DNA of 61,063 bases from an uncultured Pirellula sp. (GCA_903892355.1 CAITIE010000139.1:1-61063), one strand, 5' to 3'. Counted from the stretch's first letter, positions 35,962-45,806 are shown. The notes: generated by a model not told the origin, from the letters alone. Program-made: numbers and translations.

Positions 35962-38900
35962 ATGAACGAACACCTTAAACCTAGCCAATCCGAGCCAACG
36001 CAACCCAAGTCGCACGGTGACGCCAATGACTCCATGCGTTCCGTTCTCGGAAGCTCGCTACAAATTGAGTTGCCGGAGTCGTTGCGTACTCAATTGGTTC
36101 AATTCCGCGGCCGTATTCGCAAGCTCAAAATGCTTGAAGCGGTCGGGATCGCTTGCTTTGCATTCCTAGCGGGCTTTCTCGCGGTGTTCCTAGTAGATCG
36201 CCTGATGGATCCGTCCCCAGCGTTCCGTTGGATCGTCTTTGCCGTTGCAGCAGTTGGGCTCGGAACGATTCCAGTTTGGTTTGAGCGTTGGGTGATTCGA
36301 TACACGACCCCGAGCTCCCTCGCTCGATTGATGTCGTTGAAACAACCAAACCTTGGCGATTCACTTCTCAGCGCCATTGAGTTATCTCAGAACCCGTACG
36401 AACAACAACGATCGCCTGCTCTATGCCGAGCTGCATTGCAACAAGTTGCCGAGGAGACGTCGACGCGCGATCTTGCGGTCGCTGCACCTGATTCGTACCA
36501 CCGCCGCTGGTGGGCATTGGTTACTGTCGTTGGGGCGATCGCTGGTTTTCTCGCCGTGCTCTACCCCGCCGCAGCGACCAATGCTCTCGCCCGTTTTGTG
36601 ATGCCGTGGAGAAGCACCGAGCGATATACGTTTGCCCAGTTAGGCGATATTCCATCGCGGTGGATAGTACCTCATGGTGAGTCGCTCGATCTGAAAATCC
36701 CCTTGAGCAACCAAACGCCCTGGAAACCGACTCAAGCGACCTTGTGGCTCGGTTCTCTCGCCCCTTCCGATGCCGCATTGAGCAACGACAGCTACAGCTT
36801 TCCACTGCCACCTCAGATTGAACCCTCGAAGGCAAAACTGAAGATCGGGGACGCGCGTCCCCGCATCGAAATCATACCAACCCTTCGTCCAGAGCTGGTC
36901 AGTGCATCCGCAACCGTAAGCTTGCCCGAATACTTGAAGCGAACCGAGCCTCTCACGAAAGACGTTCGGAGCGGAACGTTATCGATCGTTGAAGGAGCAA
37001 CTTTCGCCGTTGAAGCCAAAGCGACTCGAAATCTCGCATCGGCAACCATCGATGGGGCTCCCACCCGTGCAAAGGGAGTCGAAATCCTTAGCGAGAACCT
37101 TTCTCCTCCAGAATCGCACAATTACCTCTTTCGATGGACCGATGAGTTGGGATTGGAGTCGAAAGGCCCCTTTGCATTACAGCTGAGCGTTCGGCCTGAT
37201 GAAGAACCCTCTGTTTTTCTGGAAGGACTTCCCCGAACAAAAGTTGTCTTGGATTCCGAACAGCTGAAATTCTCGATTCATAGCACCGACGATTTCGGAG
37301 TGAAACAAGTTGGTATGGAATGGCGACCCGCGGAAACGGGGGATAAGCCAACCGGAACGCCGGGTGAATGGCTGGTCGCTGCCGGTAGCCCAACATCCGA
37401 GAAATTAGATGCGGACGCAGTTTTCCAAGCGACCGCACTGAATATCTCCCCTCAAGCCATCGAACTTCGGATCTACGCCGAAGACTACTTGCCCGATCGA
37501 GTTCGAACCTACTCTGCCCCCCATTTGATCTACGTTCTCTCTCCGGCCGACCACGCCATGTGGGTTCTTCAACAATTCAATCGCTGGCAACGCGAAGCGA
37601 TGGAAGTGAGGGATCGCGAGATCCAATTGCTAGAAGGGAACAAACGTCTTCGACAAATGTCCCCTGAGGATTTGGCTCGCGAGGAAACCCGTAAGCAGAT
37701 CGAGCAACAGGCGGCGGCCGAGCAAGCCAATTCCAGACGCTTGGCCGGCTTGACATCACGTGGTGAAGAGCTGCTGCGACAGGCAGCCAGAAACTCCGAA
37801 ATAGGAGTCGGCCATTTGGAAAAATGGGCGGAAATGCAAAAAATCCTCAAGGACATTTCGGCGAACCGCATGCCCTCAGTAGCGAATTTGCTCAAGCAAG
37901 CTGCCAAGCAACCATCACCTGCGGCTTCGCAGAATAAAAGCAATCCCAAGGTTGCAGGTTCTAATCGAAACGATGCGACCCCGAACTCAAACGCCAGCGA
38001 AACCGATCCCAACGCTCCCGCAAAACCTACGGCACCACGAGTGATCGATAGCGAATCCACGCAGCAGCCGCTCGACCAAAGCGCCGAGGAAGAGGCGAAT
38101 AAAAAGAAACCCAGCAAAGGTGCATTGGGATTGCCAACCACAACCTTGATGGGGAACGGCAAATCTGGAAAAACCCCACCTCCACCCGACTCGCCGGCAT
38201 CGGTCGATCAAGCCGTCGAGGAACAACTCGCACTCCTCGAAGAGTTCGACAAGGTCTCGGAGGAACTGAACAAGATCATGGCCAACTTGGAAGGTAGCAC
38301 GTTGGTCAAGCGATTCAAGGCAGCGGCTCGTGAGCAAATCCAAGTTGCCGATTCCACCAGCGAAGCCATTCCAACCGCGTTTGGCAACAAACTCAAACGT
38401 TTGAAACCCGAGGAGCGATCGGCTCTTGAAAAGCTGTCGGTTCGGGAAACCACAGCGCTCAATACCGTCGGCCAAATCATCGACGACCTCGAGTCCTTCC
38501 ATGAACGACGACCTATGGTGAAATTCCGCGATGTTCTGGACGATATCGAGCGCGAGGATCCACTCGGGGGACTGCGAAAACTCTCGTCGCACATGACCGA
38601 ACAGCAAGGAATCGCGATTGCCGAAGCAGAGTATTGGTCGGACACGTTCGATCGATGGGCTGAGGACCTCGTCGACCCTGCCAGCAAAGGGCAGTGTCCG
38701 GGCGGCAAATCAAAGAGCTCACTCCCGCCGTCCATCGTGCTCGAAGTGATGCAAATCCTCGAAGCTGAGATGAACCTGCGCGATCGCACTCGAGTCGCCG
38801 AACAAGCTAAATCGCCGGACAATGCGGAGCAATACAAAACTGCGGTGAAGGAACTAGTCACCACGCAATCGGAGTTGCGGGAGCGGATTGTCAAAGTGAG

Positions 38901-39312
38901 TGAAAAAATCGCTGAACTACCCAACGGCGAAGAGGAGTTTGGAAAGGAGCTGCAACTCATGGCACAAGTCAACGTGGCCATGAAAGACGCGGTCCGTATC
39001 CTGACCCGGCCCGACACCGGACGACCAGCAATCGCTGCCGAAACCGAAGTGATTGAATTGCTCCTTTCGAGCAAACGAATCAACCCGAAAGGTGGAGGGG
39101 GTGGCGGCGGATCAAATCCCGGTGGTGGTGGATCGGGTGACACCACCGATGCAGCCATCGCCATGGTCGGACCAGGCATGAATGAAAAAGAAGTGCGACA
39201 GGATCACAAGATCGACCAAGCGACCGGAACTGAGGACAACACGATTCCCGAAGAGTTCCGACACGGTCTGGATCAGTACTTCGAACGCGTTGATCGCCGA
39301 AAGTCTCAATGA
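35962..39312 (+). CDS. DUF4175-like giant membrane protein
   Basis: First gene of a coupled five-gene cassette; 1116 residues. Two hydrophobic helices lie near 75-95 and 105-120, and a third near 195-215 (WALVTVVGAIAGFLAVLY). An extracytoplasmic part with Ig-like strand patterns follows (about 240-530). The rest is long, charged and helical, with coiled-coil segments, a polar low-complexity linker (SNRNDATPNSNASETDPN) and a Gly-rich patch near the end (GGGGGGGSNPGGGGSG). This matches the DUF4175-type proteins planctomycetes encode with MoxR/DUF58 genes, although those are absent here. The start at 35962 is a choice; 35893 is also in frame. Function unknown. Confidence 0.75.
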   Translation: MNEHLKPSQSEPTQPKSHGDANDSMRSVLGSSLQIELPESLRTQLVQFRGRIRKLKMLEAVGIACFAFLAGFLAVFLVDRLMDPSPAFRWIVFAVAAVGLGTIPVWFERWVIRYTTPSSLARLMSLKQPNLGDSLLSAIELSQNPYEQQRSPALCRAALQQVAEETSTRDLAVAAPDSYHRRWWALVTVVGAIAGFLAVLYPAAATNALARFVMPWRSTERYTFAQLGDIPSRWIVPHGESLDLKIPLSNQTPWKPTQATLWLGSLAPSDAALSNDSYSFPLPPQIEPSKAKLKIGDARPRIEIIPTLRPELVSASATVSLPEYLKRTEPLTKDVRSGTLSIVEGATFAVEAKATRNLASATIDGAPTRAKGVEILSENLSPPESHNYLFRWTDELGLESKGPFALQLSVRPDEEPSVFLEGLPRTKVVLDSEQLKFSIHSTDDFGVKQVGMEWRPAETGDKPTGTPGEWLVAAGSPTSEKLDADAVFQATALNISPQAIELRIYAEDYLPDRVRTYSAPHLIYVLSPADHAMWVLQQFNRWQREAMEVRDREIQLLEGNKRLRQMSPEDLAREETRKQIEQQAAAEQANSRRLAGLTSRGEELLRQAARNSEIGVGHLEKWAEMQKILKDISANRMPSVANLLKQAAKQPSPAASQNKSNPKVAGSNRNDATPNSNASETDPNAPAKPTAPRVIDSESTQQPLDQSAEEEANKKKPSKGALGLPTTTLMGNGKSGKTPPPPDSPASVDQAVEEQLALLEEFDKVSEELNKIMANLEGSTLVKRFKAAAREQIQVADSTSEAIPTAFGNKLKRLKPEERSALEKLSVRETTALNTVGQIIDDLESFHERRPMVKFRDVLDDIEREDPLGGLRKLSSHMTEQQGIAIAEAEYWSDTFDRWAEDLVDPASKGQCPGGKSKSSLPPSIVLEVMQILEAEMNLRDRTRVAEQAKSPDNAEQYKTAVKELVTTQSELRERIVKVSEKIAELPNGEEEFGKELQLMAQVNVAMKDAVRILTRPDTGRPAIAAETEVIELLLSSKRINPKGGGGGGGSNPGGGGSGDTTDAAIAMVGPGMNEKEVRQDHKIDQATGTEDNTIPEEFRHGLDQYFERVDRRKSQ

Positions 39313-40163
39313 ACAGATCCCGCTTAATCGTTTTAACTCTGATAACGATTGCCACAATTCATACTGCTGTCCTAGGACAAGTGGCGGCGGTACCCATTCG
39401 CGCGATCGCAGTGAATGCCGCGAACGATCCCAACTTGGATCGCGAGCATAATGCAAAGCGTTGGGTTCGCGGGTTGATTCAAAACGAGCTCAACACCATT
39501 CAAGCCGTTTGCGGCTTATCCCCAGAGCAAATCCAGAAACTCGTAGATATCGCCGAAGTGCAATGGCGAACTAAGTTGCTCACCGCGATCCGCTCCTACG
39601 TCGAATCCAACAACCGGAACAATGTCGATTTCGAGCAACGTGTCGAAAAACTAGTCAATTCCTGGCTCGACCCGATCTTGACCACCGAGCAACGTGCGAA
39701 GTGGGATGACGAAGTATCATCGCGACTCGAATTTCGACGTCGTGTCGTTGTCGGCAAAATGGTCATGGAATCCGAAAAGCGGCATGGCCTTACCTCGCAG
39801 CAGATGAAGGACTTGGAACCGATTCTGATCGACCGATGGCGGGACTCGTGGTGGGCGATGTACCGAAGCGGTTCGTTGCCGGAAACGAAATACTCATGGG
39901 TTTCTGCGATCCTCTCCGAAGCTCAACAAACCAACGGCAACGAACGAGCAGCCAACCGCAACGAACACTACACCAGCGGAGGCAGTCACGAACTCCCTAG
40001 CCGTCCACTTTCAGAACGATTCGAGCTCAACGGAATTACGAGCGTCGAATCGATTCCCCTCGACAAAATCAAGGAGCAAGAGAATCGACCGGAAGACGCC
40101 CCCGCGAATGCGGATCCAGCACCAGCTGACAAAGACGACCCTAATCCAGCAGAGCCCGAATAA
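39309..40163 (+). CDS. Exported hypothetical protein, cassette gene 2
   Basis: Not recognised. The 284-residue protein has a signal peptide (MNRSRLIVLTLITIATIHTAVLG) and a helical, charged body with the line LNTIQAVCGLSPEQIQKLVDIAE near 58-80, then LTTEQRAKWDDEVSSRLEFRRR. The C-terminal 50 residues are Pro/Asp/Ala-rich. The pattern of a CG(L/I)S helix followed by an LTxEQ segment recurs in the next gene's product, so the two look like distant tandem paralogues. The helical, Gln/Arg-rich make-up recalls periplasmic Spy/CpxP-like proteins, but this is weak. ATGA overlap with the upstream gene and TAATG overlap with the downstream gene. Confidence 0.75.
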   Translation: MNRSRLIVLTLITIATIHTAVLGQVAAVPIRAIAVNAANDPNLDREHNAKRWVRGLIQNELNTIQAVCGLSPEQIQKLVDIAEVQWRTKLLTAIRSYVESNNRNNVDFEQRVEKLVNSWLDPILTTEQRAKWDDEVSSRLEFRRRVVVGKMVMESEKRHGLTSQQMKDLEPILIDRWRDSWWAMYRSGSLPETKYSWVSAILSEAQQTNGNERAANRNEHYTSGGSHELPSRPLSERFELNGITSVESIPLDKIKEQENRPEDAPANADPAPADKDDPNPAEPE

Positions 40164-41071
40164 TGCGAACGCCAGAACCAATTCGGGTGCTTACTAGAAA
40201 ACGCAGATGTCAACATTTCTTTGAGGCCAAGTACTGTGGCTTGCAGGCGATCGCGTTTTTTCTACTGCTGGCTATTTCGTGTACGCCCAGCATTGCTCAA
40301 GACAAGGCAAAGATTCCGAGGGCAATCGATCGCGAACGCGAAGCCGTTGAGGACCCCGCAGAGATCGACGACAAACAAGGTGGAGACCGACTGATCGAAA
40401 TGGATCGAGGACGTTGGATCGATATGGTCTATGGACAGCTCGGAGGCAACGAAGCTACCTTCGATCAGACATATCGCCGACGTGTCCGTCTCGCCCTCAA
40501 TCGTATCGAGCTGATTTGCGGGATATCCGAAACATTGCGAGAGAAAGTCCAAGCGACCGCGGAGCTTGAATCACAACGGCTCAAGGCCGACATTCTCACC
40601 TTGATCAATGACGCTCCACTGCGACTCACGCAAAAGCAATATTCCGATTTCTACCAGCGGATTTGGAAACTGATCCAACCGTATCAGTCGCGCATGAACC
40701 AAGGAAATAATCAAGAGAGCGAGGCTTTGTGGCGCAAAGTCCTCACGACACAACTTGATGAAAAGCAGCAAAAACAGATTACCGAGGATGCTGCTAAGAG
40801 GACCGCGTATCGAGAGGAAGTTCAGCGGCTAGAAACAGTTTTGAAGATCACCCGACGCTTGGGGCTGAATCGAGACCAACGGAACAATCTGGATAAACAA
40901 AGCCAGACACACCCCAACAATTGGCAAAACCTTGACATGGCCTGGAACACCCTCCAAGCCTTGCCGGACGCTGAAAAGCGATCCTGGTTCACTCCGTTCC
41001 AACTCGAACAACTCAAAAAGCCATTGGAAACCACCAACGATCTACAAGTTGTGATCGTGGTAGAGGAATGA
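40163..41071 (+). CDS. Exported hypothetical protein, cassette gene 3
   Basis: Not recognised. The 302-residue product has an N-terminal signal (QAIAFFLLLAISCTPSIAQ) starting about 30 residues in, so a start nearer the hydrophobic segment is possible. The body is helical and charged, with ALNRIELICGISETLREKVQ near 112-131 and LTTQLDEKQQKQITEDAAKRTAYREEV later, both paralleling the preceding protein. It overlaps the preceding stop as TAATG and the next start as ATGA, so expression is tightly linked to the rest of the cassette. Confidence 0.75.
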   Translation: MRTPEPIRVLTRKRRCQHFFEAKYCGLQAIAFFLLLAISCTPSIAQDKAKIPRAIDREREAVEDPAEIDDKQGGDRLIEMDRGRWIDMVYGQLGGNEATFDQTYRRRVRLALNRIELICGISETLREKVQATAELESQRLKADILTLINDAPLRLTQKQYSDFYQRIWKLIQPYQSRMNQGNNQESEALWRKVLTTQLDEKQQKQITEDAAKRTAYREEVQRLETVLKITRRLGLNRDQRNNLDKQSQTHPNNWQNLDMAWNTLQALPDAEKRSWFTPFQLEQLKKPLETTNDLQVVIVVEE

Positions 41072-42228
41072 TACGAAACATCATGTTAGAAACTTTCATC
41101 GGTTGGATCACCGCACCCTTCAAATACCTTCGACTCGGAAAATCTTCGATGAGGTTCCGGACAGCAGTGGTGGGTTTGGGAAGTGCGATTGCCCTCTGCG
41201 CCTACGGCTTTTCTGGATCTATTGCATTGGCACAAGCACCGTGGCGCGAGAACGCAGTGCAAGGCCAAACGGTACCGCGCGATGTGCGCGAGATGTATGA
41301 AAAAGGGCTCACTTGGCTGGAAAAAAATCAAGACAACACGGGGCGGTGGACGGGTTCCGGTGGGGATGCAGGCCCTGGAGTGACCGGTTTATGTCTCATG
41401 TCGTTCCTCGCTTACGGCGAAGACCCGAATTTTGGAGCATACAACCCAACGGTTCGGAAAGCGGTCCAGGCCATCATCGCAGATCAGAATGCAAAAACAG
41501 GATATATCGGGACCAGCATGTACCACCATGGATTCGCGATGCTGGCTCTCGCGGAAGCCTATGGTGCGGTCGACGAGAGGTTGCTGTGGGAAGGTGCGAA
41601 GGCCGACGACAGTCGGCGTCGATCCATCGGTGAAGCGTTGGAGTTGGCGGTACGGACCGCAATTACCAGCCAAAACAAAAACAACGTTGGGGGCTGGCGG
41701 TACTCACCTGATGCTTCGGATGCTGACACGTCGGTGTCGGGGTCCATCATGGTCGGACTCCTCGCCGCCCGGAACGCAGGCATTGAAGTCCCCGACAAGA
41801 ACATCGATAAAGCCATCGCTTACTTCACCTCGATGACGTCGACGAGCGGCCAAGTTGCCTATGCGGGCGGATTGGGTGGGTTCGACAACTCTCCAGCTCG
41901 TGTTTCCATTGCAACCTTGGTGTATAGCATCTCAGGTCGCAAGGACCTCAAAGAGTTCAAAGCTACGTCGACGTTTCTGAAATCCTCGGACTCCAACGAA
42001 ACGTCCGATCATTATGGGGAATACACCGCATACTACAAAGCCCAAGCCCTTTTCCAAGCGGATATTGGAGCGTGGGAAAAATGGAACAAAAGCCTCATCC
42101 AGGATTTAAAGGCCAAGCAGAAGAACGATGGCCATTTCGATGGGAATTACGGTGCGCCAGTCGCCACAAGCATGTCCCTTCTCTCCCTCGCTCTCAACTT
42201 CCGATTTCTACCAATCTACGAACGCTAA
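41068..42228 (+). CDS. Squalene-oxidase/prenyltransferase-repeat protein
   Basis: A 386-residue protein with an internal hydrophobic segment near 32-55 (signal or anchor; a downstream ATG at MRFRTAVVG may be the real start). The body shows alpha/alpha barrel repeats of the prenyltransferase / squalene-oxidase-repeat type: GLTWLEKNQDNTGRWTG, VRKAVQAIIADQNAKTGYIG, AVRTAITSQNKNNVGGWRYSP and DLKAKQKNDGHFDG. Catalytic DxDD-type residues of cyclases are not evident, so it is probably not a terpene cyclase. Planctomycetes often place such proteins beside DUF4175 genes. Both ends overlap their neighbours. Confidence 0.85.
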   Translation: MIRNIMLETFIGWITAPFKYLRLGKSSMRFRTAVVGLGSAIALCAYGFSGSIALAQAPWRENAVQGQTVPRDVREMYEKGLTWLEKNQDNTGRWTGSGGDAGPGVTGLCLMSFLAYGEDPNFGAYNPTVRKAVQAIIADQNAKTGYIGTSMYHHGFAMLALAEAYGAVDERLLWEGAKADDSRRRSIGEALELAVRTAITSQNKNNVGGWRYSPDASDADTSVSGSIMVGLLAARNAGIEVPDKNIDKAIAYFTSMTSTSGQVAYAGGLGGFDNSPARVSIATLVYSISGRKDLKEFKATSTFLKSSDSNETSDHYGEYTAYYKAQALFQADIGAWEKWNKSLIQDLKAKQKNDGHFDGNYGAPVATSMSLLSLALNFRFLPIYER

Positions 42229-45200
42229 TGCTACCCTCGCGAACGACCAACCTGCTGAAATTCATTTGCGCGCTTGCTGCGTTCGCGATCTCACAAAAAT
42301 CGCTCAATGCCCAAGCCGTCGAAACGCCGTTGAGCGCGACCCGAACCGACGCAAAGACCGAACCACAACCCAATCGAGGACTGCTGCGATTGGTCGGCGG
42401 CGACATGCTGCGAGGGGATGCCTATGCCTCAGACACGCCTGATACGATTTCTTGGCTGTCGCCAACTTTCCTGAGTCCCTCCGTGTTCCCTTGGCCCGCG
42501 GTCGAACTATTGGATCTGGAGAATACTCACTCACCAGAACCGCTCGATGAAAACACCTTTTGTGCGGAACTGCAAACCGGTGAAGCATTTAGTGGACGAT
42601 TGATTTCGATCGATCCGGAAAACGTGGTGATGGATATACCGACGCTCGGAGAGAAAAAGGTTGAGACACGACTGCTGCGACACCTGATTCGCCTGTCTCG
42701 ATCCGCTGAGGATTCCACTCAAGTGTTTCAGTCCGCTGATTGGGAACAAGTCCTCCCGGCACCGAAAAATGGTAAGGCGACCAAGTGGTATCTGAAAGCC
42801 GGGGAAATCTCCACCGATACCAGTGGTACGACGATTTCGCAATGGGCGAACATGCCCGCGCTGGCAACAATCGATATCGATGTCGCGTGGGACCAAGGAT
42901 CACCCAATTGGTGGTTAACCATCGGTGACCCCCGTCGCTTGGAATTGCAGGTGAGAAAGCTACAAAACAAAAAGCTTCTTAATGTTACGCTACTGGTGGA
43001 GAACTCCAAAACGGCCGATGTTGCGACCGTGCAACTTCCGTACGACGATGAGCGATCTCTCAAGCTGAAACTGCTCTGCGACGCGAACAAGGCGAAATAC
43101 GTTTTGATGCAAGAGAATCAGATTCTCGGGACATTAAACGGGAACCCAACTGAGCAGTTGGTCGGCAGGACAAAAGTCAGTTTTACCAATACTGCATTAG
43201 GCCTGATGACACTGCGCGACTTGAGGATCTCGAATAGCGCTTTTGCGATCCCATCGGCGAAACTAGAAGGGGTCGAGATCCTTACCAAGAACGCCGGCAC
43301 GTTCTTTGGCAGTTTGGCGTCGACAAGTGCCGAGCGCACGGTGAAACTCGATACGTTCAACGGGACACAACAAGACATTGCCTTGGACTCGATCGAACGT
43401 ATGGAGTTTCCCCGTACTATCAAAGACGAGACCAGTCCAGACGCGGTAACCGGTCAACCGACTACAGCAAAGGTTTTCCGTGTTGAACTCGCCAACGGTC
43501 TACGATTTGCCTCGAGCAACCTGCAATCCAGCGTAACAAAAGACAGCGTTTCTCAATCGGATCAACCCGCGATCCGTTGGAGTGTGCTGAACGGCGAAAT
43601 TTCAATGCCCCTGATGCATGTCGATCGAGTGACCCTGGAATCGGCACAACCCATCGGGGCGAAAAAGACCGTTTCGACCAACGAAACCTCGAACTCCGAC
43701 GCGCGCACGGCGTCACAAAACGGTCCTGCGGAACCATTGGATATGCAGCGATTGATTACCGACGACGTCGTAGCCATCGGGCGTATTGTGTCCGTGATCA
43801 ACATGCAGAATGGACTCAAGGCGTTGGCTTGGCAAGCCAAATTAGCCAGGAACCCGGTACCTATTAATCCGAGAAGTGACGGCGCGATCGAGCCTTTGAT
43901 CACCAACCCCGGTACAGGATCTCCTAAGAAAGCCAGAAGCGAAGCAAGTCGCGTGCTGACGGCAAATGGTTTGCCAGCCCCCGAAGCTGACATTAGCCGA
44001 CCCTTGAAGGCCTTGGAACCCAATGTTTTCCTGGTATCGGGAGATTGTTTCCCCGCAACGATCGAATCGAGTACCGTCGAACAGCTTTACTTCAACTCCC
44101 CCCTGTTCGAAACCAAATCGATCGGTGCGAATATGGTGCGAGGCATCCGCTTGGTTGATTACACCGGTGCCGAAAAAATTGATCGGTCCACACGGAATCA
44201 TCTACTGACTCTACCAAGACTCCAGCGCAAAAATCCTCCAACCCATCTGGTCGTCTCTCGCGATGGTGACCTTCTACGGGGCAAATTGACTTCCTTGGAC
44301 AGGGACCAATTAGAGATCGATGTGCGAGGTGAACGCAGGACGATTCTTGTCAAAAACATCGCCGAACTTGTTTGGTTAGAACCCGTGCCGACCGCACCCT
44401 CGAAAATCGAGGCGAATGGCAAATCGGAATCCGAGTCGATCCGCGAAGCTGAATCCACAGCTGTTGATAGCGAGTCCCCGAATGCTGAAACAGTATCTGT
44501 GACAGCGTCCATCGCAGCTAATCCAAGCGATGTGTATCAGATTATCCTCGAGCAAGGTTCGCGGATCTCGATTGTGCCCGAAGCCATCGAGGGAGACACC
44601 CTCAAAGGGACGCACCCCAGCCTCGGACCATGTACGCTCAAATGGGGACAGGTTTCCAGAATCGTCTTAGGAGACTCCATCCGTATCGATGCTTCCCGAG
44701 GTCGGTATGGAAAATGGAAACTGCAGAATGCACAGGACCCGAAATACGTCTCCGACGACGGCGAGGGTGGGGATGATCGCCCCAGCGACACCGCTCATGC
44801 ACGGATGATCGGCAAGGAATCCCCCGACTTCGATTTGCTCAAAATTGACGGTACACCTTGCCAACTCAAAGACTATCGAGGCAAAATCGTTATCATCGAT
44901 TTCTGGGCCTCTTGGTGTGGACCCTGCGTTCGCTCGATGCCCCTGCTGCTCGAGTTATCGCGTGAATATCACGACCTCGGCGTCGAATTGATTTTGATCA
45001 ATGTCGAAGAAAGCGAAGAGCGGATACGCAAATTCCTCGAACGAATCGAAGTGACACCCACCGTTGCCATGGACACCGATGGATCTGTTTCCAAACAATA
45101 CGCGGTGAGCGGTATCCCGCAAACGGTTATTGTCGACCGCGACGGAGGAATCGCTAACATCTTGGTGGGAGCAAGCGAGGAATCGGAAATCAAGCTCCGC

Positions 45201-45242
45201 AAGACGCTAGATGAACTCACCGCACGGGCGACCAAGCCTTAA
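42228..45242 (+). CDS. Large exported protein with TlpA-like thioredoxin domain
   Basis: A 1004-residue protein with a signal peptide (LLKFICALAAFAISQKSLNA). Most of the chain is strand-rich, with short barrel-like modules that recur: LLRLVGGDMLRGD, FLVSGDCFPATIES and VVSRDGDLLRGKLTSLDRDQLEIDVRG. The last 150 residues are a TlpA/ResA-like thioredoxin: GKIVIIDFWASWCGPC with Cys897 and Cys900, then GIPQTVIVDRDGGI with the cis-Pro. It should therefore act in thiol-disulphide exchange outside the cytoplasm. The start at 42228 is fixed by the TAATG overlap with the upstream gene; the longer frame lies inside that gene. Its stop overlaps the convergent MNIO-cassette gene by four bases. Confidence 0.88.
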   Translation: MLPSRTTNLLKFICALAAFAISQKSLNAQAVETPLSATRTDAKTEPQPNRGLLRLVGGDMLRGDAYASDTPDTISWLSPTFLSPSVFPWPAVELLDLENTHSPEPLDENTFCAELQTGEAFSGRLISIDPENVVMDIPTLGEKKVETRLLRHLIRLSRSAEDSTQVFQSADWEQVLPAPKNGKATKWYLKAGEISTDTSGTTISQWANMPALATIDIDVAWDQGSPNWWLTIGDPRRLELQVRKLQNKKLLNVTLLVENSKTADVATVQLPYDDERSLKLKLLCDANKAKYVLMQENQILGTLNGNPTEQLVGRTKVSFTNTALGLMTLRDLRISNSAFAIPSAKLEGVEILTKNAGTFFGSLASTSAERTVKLDTFNGTQQDIALDSIERMEFPRTIKDETSPDAVTGQPTTAKVFRVELANGLRFASSNLQSSVTKDSVSQSDQPAIRWSVLNGEISMPLMHVDRVTLESAQPIGAKKTVSTNETSNSDARTASQNGPAEPLDMQRLITDDVVAIGRIVSVINMQNGLKALAWQAKLARNPVPINPRSDGAIEPLITNPGTGSPKKARSEASRVLTANGLPAPEADISRPLKALEPNVFLVSGDCFPATIESSTVEQLYFNSPLFETKSIGANMVRGIRLVDYTGAEKIDRSTRNHLLTLPRLQRKNPPTHLVVSRDGDLLRGKLTSLDRDQLEIDVRGERRTILVKNIAELVWLEPVPTAPSKIEANGKSESESIREAESTAVDSESPNAETVSVTASIAANPSDVYQIILEQGSRISIVPEAIEGDTLKGTHPSLGPCTLKWGQVSRIVLGDSIRIDASRGRYGKWKLQNAQDPKYVSDDGEGGDDRPSDTAHARMIGKESPDFDLLKIDGTPCQLKDYRGKIVIIDFWASWCGPCVRSMPLLLELSREYHDLGVELILINVEESEERIRKFLERIEVTPTVAMDTDGSVSKQYAVSGIPQTVIVDRDGGIANILVGASEESEIKLRKTLDELTARATKP

Positions 45243-45802
45243 TGGATTCTTATTCCTCGCCAACGACCGAGTCGCCAAGCCCACACCAAACATGCTTTCT
45301 TTGTGGGTGATGGGTCTCGATCGTACTGCCACAGATGGACTTGGTAATTCAAACGCCGAACGGAAACTCGCGGGTTGTACAATTCTAGCCCAACCAGCGA
45401 TTGCTCGAGTCTCAAGCAATCTGCCAACCACGGTTTCCTTTCGGGATTGATTAGGCTTTTTTTGAGGGATTCGGCGAAGTACCAAGCGTCGAACCAATGG
45501 GCGCGATGGCCATTAAAGTGGTGTGTTTCACAGAATTGCCTGAACTCGCGAACAAATTCACTGCTCAGCACATAGCGAGTCATCGCCAAGTGACTCGATG
45601 TTTGGGAAAGTCGTTTTCGAACGAGTGTTTCCGCGGCTGAATCAAGTTCACTCTCGGAAAAGCAAGCAATCGATTTATCAAGATCGTTCGATGCGGCGTG
45701 ACTGCGATTGCCTGCAGTCAATCGTGACGCGAGTGCCTCTTGTTGCTGCCGCAGCGCTTCGCGCGATGAATTTGCATCCAGGGAATTTTTCAACTCATCC
45801 AT
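45239..45802 (-). CDS. Putative MNIO partner protein (DUF2063/HvfC-like)
   Basis: Third gene of the MNIO cassette, 187 residues. The ATG at 45802 comes four bases after the MNIO stop, fixing the start and implying coupling. The N-terminal part is helical and polar; the C-terminal part (WLADCLRLEQSLVGLELYNPR, then NYQVHLWQYDRD) resembles the region that in HvfC/BufC/TglI-type partners helps present the precursor to the enzyme. Assignment rests more on position than on clear motifs. MNIO enzymes usually need such a partner. The 3' end overlaps the convergent thioredoxin gene. Confidence 0.55.
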   Translation of the reverse strand: MDELKNSLDANSSREALRQQQEALASRLTAGNRSHAASNDLDKSIACFSESELDSAAETLVRKRLSQTSSHLAMTRYVLSSEFVREFRQFCETHHFNGHRAHWFDAWYFAESLKKSLINPERKPWLADCLRLEQSLVGLELYNPRVSVRRLNYQVHLWQYDRDPSPTKKACLVWAWRLGRWRGIRIH

Positions 45803-45806
45803 GCGT

